Shown piece by piece: positions 9,572-18,794 of a stretch of DNA of 64,000 bases. Below the pieces are notes generated by a model. It made no database searches. It was not told the DNA's origin and saw nothing but the letters and a program-made list of their open reading frames with translations. Position 1 is the first letter of the stretch, and each line of letters starts with the position of its first letter. Source of the DNA: Blepharisma stoltei (Eukaryota; Ciliophora; Heterotrichea; Heterotrichida; Blepharismidae); the NCBI GenBank assembly GCA_914767885.1, contig CAJZBQ010000001.1, forward strand, positions 434,001 through 498,000, written 5' to 3'. The position numbers were made by a program, and so were the translations under genes.

Positions 9572-11914
9572 TTATTCGTCTCCTAATGGTCTCCCATTAT
9601 TCATATGATTTAAAATATCCTTTGTATACTTGATTCTTTTACACAGATCAAGATCGCCACTTTCGTAAGCTTGGCCTAGTGGCATTGATTGCTTAGCACC
9701 TGATTTATTTACAAAAATAATAGTTTTTGTGGAAATAATTAGTTCAGAATGGTCTTGGAAAACAACCTGCACAACTTTATTTGACATTCTAAATAGAATT
9801 GCCCTTTTTGTCCTCATTCATTTCTTTACATAGGGAGCTTCATCAGACTGAAAATATTCAGGATTTTCTTTGTCTGTATCCAAGTAGCCTTTGAAATGAT
9901 GCAAAAGGGTAACTTTTTTGTGAAGAGATTGAGGATAGTCAGTTAAAGTATGTCAGTTTATGATGTCTTTTTTTTCTTCATCTCTATAAATATACCGAAA
10001 TGAGTCTGAAATAGGGTCTAAAACTATTTTTGTAGCATCGTTAAAGTAGACTCCGATTGCTCCAGTTGATAAGGTATAGCCTAAACCATATTTGTTGCTG
10101 TAGTCCACCCACCTGTTTATGAAAGGAGTTTTAATTTCGCCATTGAGAGCAGATAAGCTGGGGGTTTTGTGGGTAGAAGATGGGTTTCTTTGAGTGTTTG
10201 ATGCATTTCTGCATGTACTTAAAGCGTTCCTTTCATGGATAATTGGGACTGTGTCGGAGCTTATTTTCCGAAATATTAATTTAGCCTTGGGCATGTATTG
10301 ACTTAAAAAAGACTCTGAAGGAGGGATTGCAAGAGTACTTGGAGGCAAAAATTTAGGTATTTCAAATCCCATATTGAAAAAGGCATGTTTATACATATCT
10401 TGTATGGATAGTCTCGACTCCGGATCAGCTTGCAAAATTTTTTCAATTAAATCTTTAGCTTGGCTTGATATTTGCACGTTTTCTGGAAATGAATATGAAC
10501 ATTTTCTTATCTTTTTGTAACTTCCCCCACTTTTTGAGTGAATAAAAAGCTTTATTTCACTCACGAAGGGTTTTACCCACAAAATAGGGATTTTTCCAAT
10601 AGTTATTATCTCTCTCAGAGGGAGGTAAGTAGTTTTTACATCATTTGTTTCAAATGGAGGCTTTCCTATTAATAAAGTATATAAAATCACCCCAAATGAC
10701 CAAATATCAACTTCATAAGAATGGCCTTCTCGGCTTTCTAAAATTTCTGGAGCTATATAATTTGGTGTCCCACAGACAGTTTTCCTTTTTTGTCCTTCAT
10801 ATTCTAATAAATAAAATGGCATACGGTTCGAGAGAAATTAGCTTTGCTAATTTTCTCTCCCTCATGAAATTTTATTTATGGGGTTGGGTTTTCTCGAGAA
10901 CTTCTGCACAGCGTAGCTGTTTAACTTTAGGGATAAAAAAGGAACAGCTCCATAGTGCATTCAAGAGGCTTAGAGTTTTACCTCTCAGCACATCCCCATG
11001 GGAGGATAACCCTTACGCGGAACACGCGCAGGAGCTGAGTCAACGGAAGGCAACAGTAACCCGCCGGGTGAGATGTGCGGCGACTGGAGGTGAAACGTCG
11101 ATAGAAGGCTTGGCTGGTGGGCTGACCATCGCGATTCCAAGATGGCTCCGTTACGTCACTAGTTTAGCTAAATCCCTGTTTATTTTAGGGTGCGGCACTA
11201 GACACCTTAAACACCGACCGATAAATTAAGTAAGTTAAGTCCTTCATATTCTAGCTTTGAAGCCAATCCAAAATCCCCTAGCTTTATTTCTAATTTTTCA
11301 TTTAAAAACATATTTCCCAGCTTCAGATCTCTATGAATAACTCTATGATTGTGCAAATATTCTACTGCTGATAGCGTTTGAACCATATACACCATCGATT
11401 CAAGCTCAGTGAGTCTTTTTCTTCTTCTTAGAAGCTCGTTTAATGTTTGATTTATACAAATTTCAAGTAAAATATAAACATTTTCATGATCCTCAAAAAA
11501 ATGCTCAAATCCAACGATATTTGGATGCTTTATACCGATTAATAATATATATTAAATTATTGATTTCATATATAATTATTGGATTTACTAGTACTTTACT
11601 AGCCATAATATATGAGCACTCATCTTCTATGAGGATAAACTTTTATGTATTTTTATTTCTGACATCAATTTTTGCCTTGTTCTTGACTTAGTGAGAGTTG
11701 ACTTGGGAATTACTTTGGCTGCGTAGTTCTTTTTAGATTCTAAATCTTGGAGTTCATACACACGAGCAAATCCGCCTTTTCCTAAAAATCGGCCCTTACT
11801 GTAGCGCTTTATAGATACACTACCTCTAGGGCTGATTACTTTTTCTTCAATAACCCCTTCAAATAATGCACCGTCTTGCAAGCTGGTGGCTGAAGATCTA
11901 GATGTTAGTGACAT
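9572..11914 (-). CDS. PLK: Polo-like kinase, interrupted by two IESs and a retroposon
   Basis: ATG at 11914, TAA at 9572. After removing 11531-11635, one repeat copy plus the insert at 10792-11238, and 10518-10625, the remaining 1683 nt form 561 codons. The kinase domain shows the glycine loop LGKGGFARVY, AAKVIPKS, HRDLKLGN, DFGLASK, KTVCGTPNYIAPE and the PLK-typical DVKTTYKKIRKCSYSFPE, the last two reformed only by excision. The C-terminus (residues ~400-555) fits a polo-box region (WVDYSNKYGLGYTLSTGAIG). In-frame TGA at 9951 is Trp. PLKs phosphorylate mitotic and basal-body substrates bound through polo boxes. An expressed somatic version needs all three removals. Confidence 0.9.
10518..10627. 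mobile_element. Short family A-derived IES in the PLK gene
   Basis: Bounded by TA at 10518-10519 and 10626-10627, with inverted ends ACTTCCCCC and GGGAGGTAA. It carries TTTCACTCACGAAGG and TAGGGATTTTTCC, the double-motif end of family A, but lacks the ~270 bp core. Removing 108 bp, leaving one TA, restores KTTYKKIRKC in frame. It looks like an internally deleted derivative. Confidence 0.85.
10807..11238 (+). mobile_element. GC-rich retroposon-like insert in the PLK gene (432 bp)
   Basis: Flanked by a perfect 15 bp direct repeat, gtccttcatattcta, at 10792-10806 and 11239-11253. The insert begins ATAAATAAAATGGCATACGG and ends in an AT-rich tail with TAAATTAAGTAAGTTAA. Base composition is far more GC-rich than the gene. 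Removal with one repeat copy restores SKLEYEGQKRKTVCGTPNY. The flanking duplication and tail fit target-primed retroposition (SINE or truncated LINE). The repeat ends in TA, so TA-directed excision would give exactly the parental sequence. Confidence 0.8.
11531..11637. mobile_element. AT-rich IES in the PLK kinase domain
   Basis: TA at 11531-11532 and 11636-11637. Removing 105 bp, leaving one TA, joins SEIKIHKSL to KHPNIVGFEH, the expected kinase helix-C to beta-4 sequence. The inserted DNA carries stops and has only a short inverted end (TATACC/GGATA). No relation to family A is seen. Confidence 0.85.
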
Positions 11915-12125
11915 TGTTTATGAATATTAAACTTTTAACGGAAAAGTTATAACAGTTGTCTTTAAGAGAATTTAAAAATGGATAGTAGAGATATTTAAGG
12001 TTTGGAAAATAGTGGGATGATCAAGTTTAGTTACATTTTTTAACGAAAAAAATAATAAAAACAAATTTAGCATGCTCATTCTTACATAAAATTTCAAGCT
12101 ATTCTAATTTTAAGAAGTATTTCAC

Positions 12126-13145
12126 TAACTTCTCAACTCATTAATAAGCAAATTCTTGGAGGGTTTAGCACAAAATTTTCAAATAATAAATTTATATGAA
12201 TAGATCGAAATTTGCTTATGATTGGGGTTAAATGCCTGGTTAAGCATAGGTCGCAACCAGACATCCCCATCCCCCAATAAGGGAAGCCCCCCCCTAAAAA
12301 TGGTGCGCCCCCCTTTTCACAGATGGCACTCCACCCCCCCTCAAAAAATAAAAGGGTTTATCCTATAGAAGTAATTGATAGGAAACAAGCAGAATAATTT
12401 AATCATAATGCCAAAGATATAGATTATGGCATTAATTATTAAATTAGCCAAGCATAATACAATAACTTGCATTAAATTTATTGATTCTTAAATTAAAGCT
12501 AATCTGATGCCCATTGTACAGGGATTGCAGGACTGAATTGGTAACAGGATTCAATAATGCTAATAAAAATAGTATTTGCTATTATCAGTTTTACTTTTGG
12601 ATCTCTAATTGGACTCTTTAGCCATTGTTCCACAAAGTTCATAAACATGCAGGATTAATATCAAAGATCATTATTATGCTTGCTAACAATTTTCTTCAGA
12701 TGTGGTGTGCTTAGTAGTTATAGGAAATTCTCACCCCATTCCACTCCTTAATTGATTGTGCTACGCTATGTGGATATTGTATAAATCAGTAATATTGAAT
12801 ATTTAAAATAATAATTTATTTATTACGACGCTCTAAATTAGCATTTGTCATATATTTATGATATATTAAGGGGGTTGGGGTGGGGGTACCATCTGTGAAA
12901 GGGGGGTGGGGGTTCCATTAAAAGGGGGGGTGGGGGTACCATTAAAAAGGGGGGTGGGGGTACCCTTTTAGGGGGGGTGGAGTGTCTGGTTGCGACCTGT
13001 GCTGGACCAAATGCCCAAATTTGCATTTTTGATATTTTATCTAGAGCCCTTAAATAATAAGCAAATTTCATTCTATTAAATAAATATTTCTATTTGGAAA
13101 TTTTGCGCTAAAACCCACGAATAAACAAGAATTAGTGTGAGAGTA
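12126..13145. mobile_element. IES family B copy split by a nested transposon
   Basis: The outer ends ACTAACTTCTCAACTC and GTGAGAGTAAG, the motif AATTCTTGG near one end and its inverse CAAGAATT near the other, and AGATCGAAATTTGC match the compact family B copy at 6336-6498. The middle is split by a 771 bp element at 12238-13008. Without the insert the element would be ~250 bp. It lies between genes, so excision cannot be tested by frame. Confidence 0.55.
12238..13008. mobile_element. 771 bp inverted-repeat transposon nested in family B
   Basis: The ends form an inverted repeat of about 26 bp with ~23 matches, sharing AGGTCGCAACCAGACA. They are flanked by a 7 bp direct repeat aaatgcc (12230-12236 and 13009-13015), extending to 8 bp with one mismatch. 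Subterminal regions are C-rich on the left (12270-12350) and G-rich tandem units (GGGGGTGGGGGTACC) on the right, inverted relative to each other. The AT-rich centre has no transposase. The 7-8 bp duplication is unlike the TA of the other elements and suggests a non-autonomous hAT-like or similar DNA transposon. Confidence 0.6.
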
Positions 13146-13230
13146 AGTCCCCTTTGTGAGTAGCAAAACCATTAGAAAATTCCTATTTTTTGGTAAAATT
13201 AACTCTATTGAGTAGCGAGAAAATTTTTTT
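13146..13230. mobile_element. Fragment of IES family A
   Basis: GTCCCCTTTGTGAGTAGC, AAAACCATTAGAAAAT and TCCTATTTTTTGG match the inverse of the double-motif end of family A; the rest is missing. It directly abuts the family B end at 13145. Confidence 0.5.
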
Positions 13231-13304
13231 TAATAATAAATCCTTTTATAAATAATAATTGCAATAAATTACATTAAATTGTAACAGTTTGCATATTTTT
13301 AAAC

Positions 13305-13578
13305 ATATAAGGGTTCTCATTGGCTGGAGCATGATATTCTTTAGTGGATTATGTGCTATTCCCATATCGTCCCAATTATGTGTAACTCCACATTCGTATG
13401 GATATTCAGATTTGTTTAGCTTGGCTTCATTACTAATTTAGTGTTCTATTTTCCTATAATACTGAGCAACCTATAATTCTCGGCATTTAATCTCTGGAGC
13501 ATTACTACCAACTACGCCTGCTCTAGCAGTTTAGTTACCAATATCAATTGCTGTTACTCGTACATTTCTATCAGCCAT
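13305..13578 (-). pseudogene. Actin-like gene fragment
   Basis: The minus-strand frame from ATG at 13578 (MADRNVRVTAIDIGN) reads like an actin or actin-related N-terminus: TARAGVVGSNAPEIKCRE matches the phosphate-loop region, and PYECGVTHNWDDMG matches the conserved YPIEHGIVTNWDDME segment. In-frame TAA/TAG stops and loss of everything beyond roughly residue 90 mark it as a truncated pseudogene. The intact parental gene is not in the window. Confidence 0.6.
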
Positions 13579-13746
13579 ATTATTATAAGGTAGGCCTAAC
13601 TAGAATTATTTAAAAATCATCAAAACAAACAAGAAACTATTATAGATTCTGATTAATAACTCAAATATATTGCTAATATAGCTAAATGTATCGGCCATAT
13701 ATTAATGATTTGTATACTTTTAAAATAAATATCACTTTCTGCTAAT

Positions 13747-13833
13747 TATAGTGAGTTATGATGAACAGCACGGGGCTTTTTGGCTTGCCGGCAAGCCAAA
13801 AAAGCCCCGTGCTGTTCACCCTAACTCATTATA
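13747..13833. mobile_element. Palindromic element family D (87 bp)
   Basis: TATA-flanked. The central 55 bp (13763-13817) is an almost perfect palindrome built on CGGGGCTTTTTGGCTTGCC and its complement. The outer ~15 bp of each arm pair with two mismatches. Related copies are at 28564-28627 and 59510-59597. It lies between the actin fragment and FolD. Confidence 0.7.
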
Positions 13834-13930
13834 TCAGTTTTCATTCGATTTATTATGCTAGTGGATTTTTCAGAGAACTATTACACTAAGCAGATTCCTC
13901 AATAAAAAATAGGGTAAAGAAATTTTAGAA

Positions 13931-15026
13931 ATGATGATTGAAGATGAGGTGCCAAATGAGCGTGTCACTATGGATGGGGTCCAGATCGCCAAAAATATTA
14001 CTGAAGGACTTAAGACTGAAATTGAAAGGTTGCAAAATAGATTTTCTACAACTTCAAAGCCAAAGCTATTATAGCCTGAGAACGATTTTGACTCGGGCTT
14101 TCATATCTTTCCTGACGCAAAAAAGGGAAATTGTTTAAGGAACTCCCCAATGGCAGAACAATTTGCTATAGGTTTCTGCAATTTAAAAATTGGTTTGATC
14201 AATATAGTTGCTGAACCAAGTCCTTTTCTCCCTTCTGGAAGACAGATAACCAGAGCCACACAATTTTGCTCAGGCTATATGTATAAATGTTGGAAATCGA
14301 ATTGAGAGTCGTACTTATACTTCCAACAAGCAAAAAGCTTGTGAAAAAATAGGTGGATTATTAGAAATCATTAATTTCGAAGAAACTGCGACATATGAGC
14401 AAATAGCTCAAACTATTGAACAAGCTAATAAAGATGATTCTGTAAATGGAATTTTAGTGCAGTTACCACTGCCTAAAAGCTTGAATGAATGCTCTATACT
14501 TGATCTTATATCTGAAGAAAAAGACGTAGACGGCTTAACAAGTATAAATATCGGAAGACTGACTACAAAAGGCAGAAGTACAACATTTTACCCTTGTGCT
14601 CCTTTAGCAGCTGTTCTTCTTTTGAAGAATTATGGAATAGAAATAAGTGGAAAGCATGCAGTTGTCATAGGAAGAAGCAATTTGGTAGGGATTCCTTTAC
14701 TTATGATGCTGCAGAAAGAAAATGCAACAGTGACTCTTTGCCATACTTATACTCATAACTTGAGAGAATTTACAAGAAATGCAGATATTATTGCAGTGGC
14801 TGTTGGGAAGCCAGGATTTCTTAAAGAAGATATGGTTAAAGAAGGCTGCACTGTAATAGACTTTGGAATAAATGTAGTTCCAGATAATAGCGAAAAAGGA
14901 TTTCATTTAACTGGAGATGTTGATTATAACTCAGTAAGCCAAACAGCTAATTATATTTCTCCAGTTCCAGGAGGAGTTGGTCCAATGACAGTTGCTATAC
15001 TTTTGAGTAATTTAGTCTTAAGCTGA
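13931..15026 (+). CDS. folD: Bifunctional methylenetetrahydrofolate dehydrogenase/cyclohydrolase, one IES
   Basis: The ATG at 13931 (an alternative Met lies at 13970) leads to MDGVQIAKNITEGL. After removal of 14070-14277 the frame continues KPKLLCINVGNRIESRTYTS with the catalytic Lys in NKQKACEK, and ends at TAA 15024-15026; exons sum to 888 nt, 295 aa, the usual FolD size. Family motifs are VNGILVQLPLPKS, the Asp of EEKDVDGL, FYPCAPLAA, VVIGRSNLVGIP (NAD(P) site) and PVPGGVGPMTVA. The enzyme interconverts 5,10-methylene-, methenyl- and 10-formyl-THF for one-carbon supply. No targeting peptide is obvious. Confidence 0.93.
14070..14279. mobile_element. IES family H in FolD (208 bp removed)
   Basis: Perfect 11 bp inverted ends, TATAGCCTGAG and CTCAGGCTATA. 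Removing one TA-to-TA unit restores KPKLLCINVGNRIE in frame. The same terminal sequence recurs at 57379-57567. Internal sequence is unremarkable and has stops. Confidence 0.88.
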
Positions 15027-15061
15027 AAACAAACCTTAAGGTTATAATTAGCTAAAATATT

Positions 15062-15976
15062 ATGTCTTTATCCCAAAGAAGTTTTAGAGATAGTCCTTTT
15101 GCTAGCCAGTACAGTTATTTGACTTACAGTATTAATACAACTTTAAACAAAAGCAGAAAAATCTTAGATGAAAGCAGAAAACTAACTCAATTTCATCATC
15201 ATAGAAAGTTTTTCCTCAATAGCCACACGTCTTTATTTCCTGATCACACTGACAGAATCGGGCAAGGATCACTATTTAAAACTTTTGATTCGGCTATCGA
15301 CGATCCCTTATCTTCTAAACGAGAAAAATATAGCAGTATAAATATCCAAGACAATTATCCAAGTTATGACAATCGAACTTTTTCTACTCTTGGAGAATCT
15401 CCAAGCCTGTCAGATACTCGATCTCTACAAAGGATCGTCGCAGAGCTTAGGCAAGAAAATTTAAATCTAAAACGAGAACTGCAATACTCTAAAAGCATTA
15501 CTGAAGATTTCGAAAAATTAAAAGGCCTTTATAATAATCTTTATGAGTCAAAAAACCAAATTGAACAAAAATTAGAAGAAGGGTTAATTTCGAATAGAAG
15601 CACAGGGAATTTGGAAGAGAAATATAAAGAAATTGAGGAAAAATATCTGTATGAAATGAGGGTAAACGAAAGACTGAGGGATGAAATTAGAGATATAAAT
15701 CGGAAAGAAAATGGAGAGATTGAGGCAGAAGATTGCTTGAAGAAGATTAATACCGTTGAAGATAAATTAAGGGAAAGCTTTAAAAGCTGTGAGGATTTAA
15801 AGGAAAAAATAGGGATAAGCAATAAAACATGTTTGAGGCCGAAAAGGAAAACTTCAAAAAGTTCAAAATCTCTTATTAAACCAAACACGAAAAATGTGAG
15901 CATAAAAACCGGAGGAAAAGTGGCAAAGTCTGCTAAGCTTATAAAAACTCTCAAAAGAAAAACAAATGCGAAATAA
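15062..15976 (+). CDS. Coiled-coil protein, 304 aa
   Basis: ATG at 15062 (MSLSQRSFRDSPFASQYSYL) to TAA at 15974-15976, no interruption. Residues 1-120 are Ser/Asn-rich and probably disordered. Residues ~125-250 are a strong coiled coil (LQRIVAELRQENLNLKREL). The C-terminus is Lys-rich (KPNTKNVSIKTGGKVAKS). Likely a cytoskeletal or basal-body component by composition only. The start is 35 bp after the FolD stop, on the same strand. Confidence 0.75.
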   Translation: MSLSQRSFRDSPFASQYSYLTYSINTTLNKSRKILDESRKLTQFHHHRKFFLNSHTSLFPDHTDRIGQGSLFKTFDSAIDDPLSSKREKYSSINIQDNYPSYDNRTFSTLGESPSLSDTRSLQRIVAELRQENLNLKRELQYSKSITEDFEKLKGLYNNLYESKNQIEQKLEEGLISNRSTGNLEEKYKEIEEKYLYEMRVNERLRDEIRDINRKENGEIEAEDCLKKINTVEDKLRESFKSCEDLKEKIGISNKTCLRPKRKTSKSSKSLIKPNTKNVSIKTGGKVAKSAKLIKTLKRKTNAK

Positions 15977-16796
15977 AGCGATATTTATTTAATTTTTGGA
16001 GAAGGTTAAATATAAAATAGTTTGAATGAGTTAAGATCTATTTATTATTTATTAAAGATGCTAATCATATAAGATATTCTATACATCTCAAGGTCATAAC
16101 TTATGGCTAAAAATTCTGGATTTCAATTGGATACGATACTGCATCATTCAAATATATTTGTAGTAGTGTGCTTATCTATACGACCTAACTTGCGGCTAAA
16201 AGCATACATTTCAACTTTCAAAACTTGTCCTCAAACAGCCATCACAAACACGATAGGCTAGCAAAAAATTTATATCAGTGTGTATTTAAGATTTAAATTA
16301 AATTAATACTGCTAATCGTTAAAAATCTTCTAATAATTGCGTTTGATTTCTGAACTCGAAATTTAAGGTTATTTTTTTCTTAAAAGCTCTATTTTAAATT
16401 AAAAAAATCTAGCATTTTATCATTCATAATCATAGAATATTTTAGTTTGATTGAATTCTAACTGCCTTAACAATATAAAATCTTTTTGAGCTCAACTATT
16501 TAACTCTCTTTAAAATTAGTCCCTAAATAATTGTCAATACCTTAACACATTATATTACTCCAAACATTCAATTCATACTCAAACAAACAGATTTTATTGC
16601 TTATTATTTATTTCTGATTGAATGGCAAACAATATCAAATTCTAAAGCATTTCTCCAAAGTTTTATTGAGCAAAACAACAGAGCAAACAATTTTTATTAA
16701 TTTTGCTTACGTCATTTTTATTATCAAGAGTTAAATCAACTTTAAACCAAAGTTTTTTCAGTGAGAGCTTTAATAATTGCAACATGCGTCAATAAT
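15977..16796. other. AT-rich intergenic region
   Basis: About 820 bp upstream of the ubiquitin-protease gene. Stops occur in all frames and no IES-type termini are evident. It presumably includes a terminator and a promoter that I cannot delimit. Confidence 0.4.
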
Positions 16797-18152
16797 ATGG
16801 GAAGTTTATGCTGCGGACCTAATGCAGTTGAGCCAGTAGGCCGTTCAATATCATCCTCTAGGACTAAAGAAAGCCAAAAATCACCTTCATTACCCCAAGA
16901 GAGCCCTAAAAAATGATGAAACAAAGAAAAACGTCCAAAATACGGAAAAACAGCAAATAATCCTGTTGGACCACCAGGCCTTCAAAATCTAGGAAACACC
17001 TGCTTTATAAACGCTGTCTTGCAGTGTATTTTTAACACACAACCCTTACAGGAATATTTTTTAGGAGGAATCTACCAAAATGATATAAGCCAAAACGCAA
17101 GTAACCAAGGTGAATATGCCAGAGCTCTCGCAACACTCCTAACAGAGCATTGGCTAAGGGCTAACAAATATATCAGACCTCAAGAATTCGTAAATTTAGT
17201 TTGGCAGAGTTCTATACTTTTCCGTAAAGGTCTTCCACAAGATGCCCATGAGTTTCTTTCTTTTTTTTTAGACAAATTGCATGAGGATTTAAACAGAGCA
17301 CCAAAAACTAGTAAAAAACTGGCAACAATAAAAGGGAAAAGATCCGAGCGATATGCAGCGAAAAGTTGGAGAAGCTACTTAGAGACCAATTGTTCAATAA
17401 TAATTGATCTATTTCAAGGGCAACTCCGGTCAACATTAAAATGCTTGAATTGTAAAGGAGCCAAAGTTAAGTTTGAAAACTTTTTACATTTAAGTTTACC
17501 AATACCATCAAATATACAAAATCCATGCCTTGATGACTGTATGAGAGAATTCACAAAAGCAGAATTTTTAGTTGATAAATGATTTTGTCCAAAATGTCAG
17601 ACACCTGTGTCAGCTGCTAAAAAATATGATATATGAAAGGCTCCACCAATATTAATTATTCACCTTAAAAGATTTATTTTCAATAGAGATAAACGAGGCA
17701 AGGTCGAAGGTCTTGTAAATTATCCTCTCGAAGGATTTGACTTAACAAAATATACAGCAAGCACCCAAAGAGAGGTTCCACTTTATGAAGCATTTGCAAG
17801 AATTGACCATTCAGGGTCATTAGAAAATGGTCATTACAGTGCTGCTGTGAAGAATAAAAGTGCCCAAGAATGATACTCTTATGATGACTCTTTAGTAGAC
17901 AAGCTTGATGAAACTGATTTGGTTTCACCTGAAGCTTATGTGCTGTTTTATCAAAAAACGTCTATCAGAGAATTTAAACGACAACAGTTTGATCTTCCTG
18001 AGCTATGGCCCCATATAGTGAAAGCAACACTTGCAAGAAGGCCAAGCGAAGTTTCTGATCAAGATGTGTCTTTCATGTCAAACGATTCTCATATGTCCAA
18101 TGAAAGCTATCAAAACCACTTTTCAGATTTATCAGTCAAAGATTCTTACTAA
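16797..18152 (+). CDS. Ubiquitin carboxyl-terminal hydrolase (USP/C19 family)
   Basis: 451 aa. The ATG at 16797 gives MGSLCCGP, a probable N-myristoylation plus Cys-acylation signal, so the enzyme may be membrane-anchored. The Cys box GLQNLGNTCFINAVLQC places the nucleophile at Cys69. QDAHEFLSFFLDKL is the QQD-like box. CLNCKGAK and CPKCQTP form the zinc-binding pairs. The His box is HSGSLENGHYSAAV followed by WYSYDDS. Five in-frame TGA codons read as Trp, including KYDIWKAPPILIIHLKRF, which is among the best evidence for the code. The C-terminal tail is Ser/Met-rich. It removes ubiquitin from substrates; the target is unknown. No intron or IES. Confidence 0.93.
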
Positions 18153-18233
18153 ATTGAAATTTTATTAAATAATTAAACTATAAATAGGTAATTTAATTTT
18201 TCCTGAATGAGTGAATAATTACTTAGCCGAAAT

Positions 18234-18743
18234 ATGGAATTGCAACAAGCAAGATTACTTTTAGAGCAAAAAGAAAAATACTTAAAAGAGCTTGCATTAA
18301 CACTCTCCACACACATTCAAGACTTAAGCCAAGTCAATGAAAAAATTTCATCACTTGAAAATGTGATCCAACTTAAGGAAAAAAAATTCAAACGTAAATC
18401 AGCACAGCTTGAGCAAGAAATCAAAGACAAAGAAATAATTCTTGCCCGAATAAAAGGCCTTGAAGGGCTGTTAGGGTCTTCTAATGATCCTTCATTTCAT
18501 AAGAGATCCAAAACATTTTCGAAAGGGAAAACAGACACAACTGCAAATTACCTTGAGTTTTATTCCAAACTGAAAAACCAGAAAGAAATAAATCCTGTGG
18601 TTGAAACGCCTGTAAAAGTGGAAGAAGAGAAAAAGGATGTCTTCGAAATTGAAATGGGCAACACAAGTGCTATCACAGAGGAAGAAATTTTGCAAGAACT
18701 CAGAGATTTAGGCTTGGAGAAAATTGTTAACAAGTATAATTAA
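18234..18743 (+). CDS. Coiled-coil protein, 169 aa
   Basis: ATG at 18234 (MELQQARLLLEQKEKYLKEL) to TAA at 18741-18743. Residues 1-80 are a continuous heptad-rich coiled coil. Residues 80-140 are linker, and the end (EEEILQELRDLGLEKIVNKY) looks like a short helical motif, possibly SAM-like. No family recognised. It lies 81 bp downstream of the ubiquitin-protease gene, same strand. Confidence 0.7.
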   Translation: MELQQARLLLEQKEKYLKELALTLSTHIQDLSQVNEKISSLENVIQLKEKKFKRKSAQLEQEIKDKEIILARIKGLEGLLGSSNDPSFHKRSKTFSKGKTDTTANYLEFYSKLKNQKEINPVVETPVKVEEEKKDVFEIEMGNTSAITEEEILQELRDLGLEKIVNKYN

Positions 18744-18794
18744 TAATTTTATAGATTTAAGCTCTATATGTAAGTTTGCTTATAAAAACCAATA

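Noticed and set aside
10645-11229. A 194-codon plus-strand open frame in the PLK region
   Set aside because: It is antisense to the kinase gene and runs into the GC-rich insert; the kinase frame on the minus strand is conserved and explains the sequence.
12856-13071. A proline-rich minus-strand frame (PPPPFLMVPPPP type)
   Set aside because: It comes entirely from the G-rich tandem units of the nested transposon; such frames arise by chance in G/C runs.
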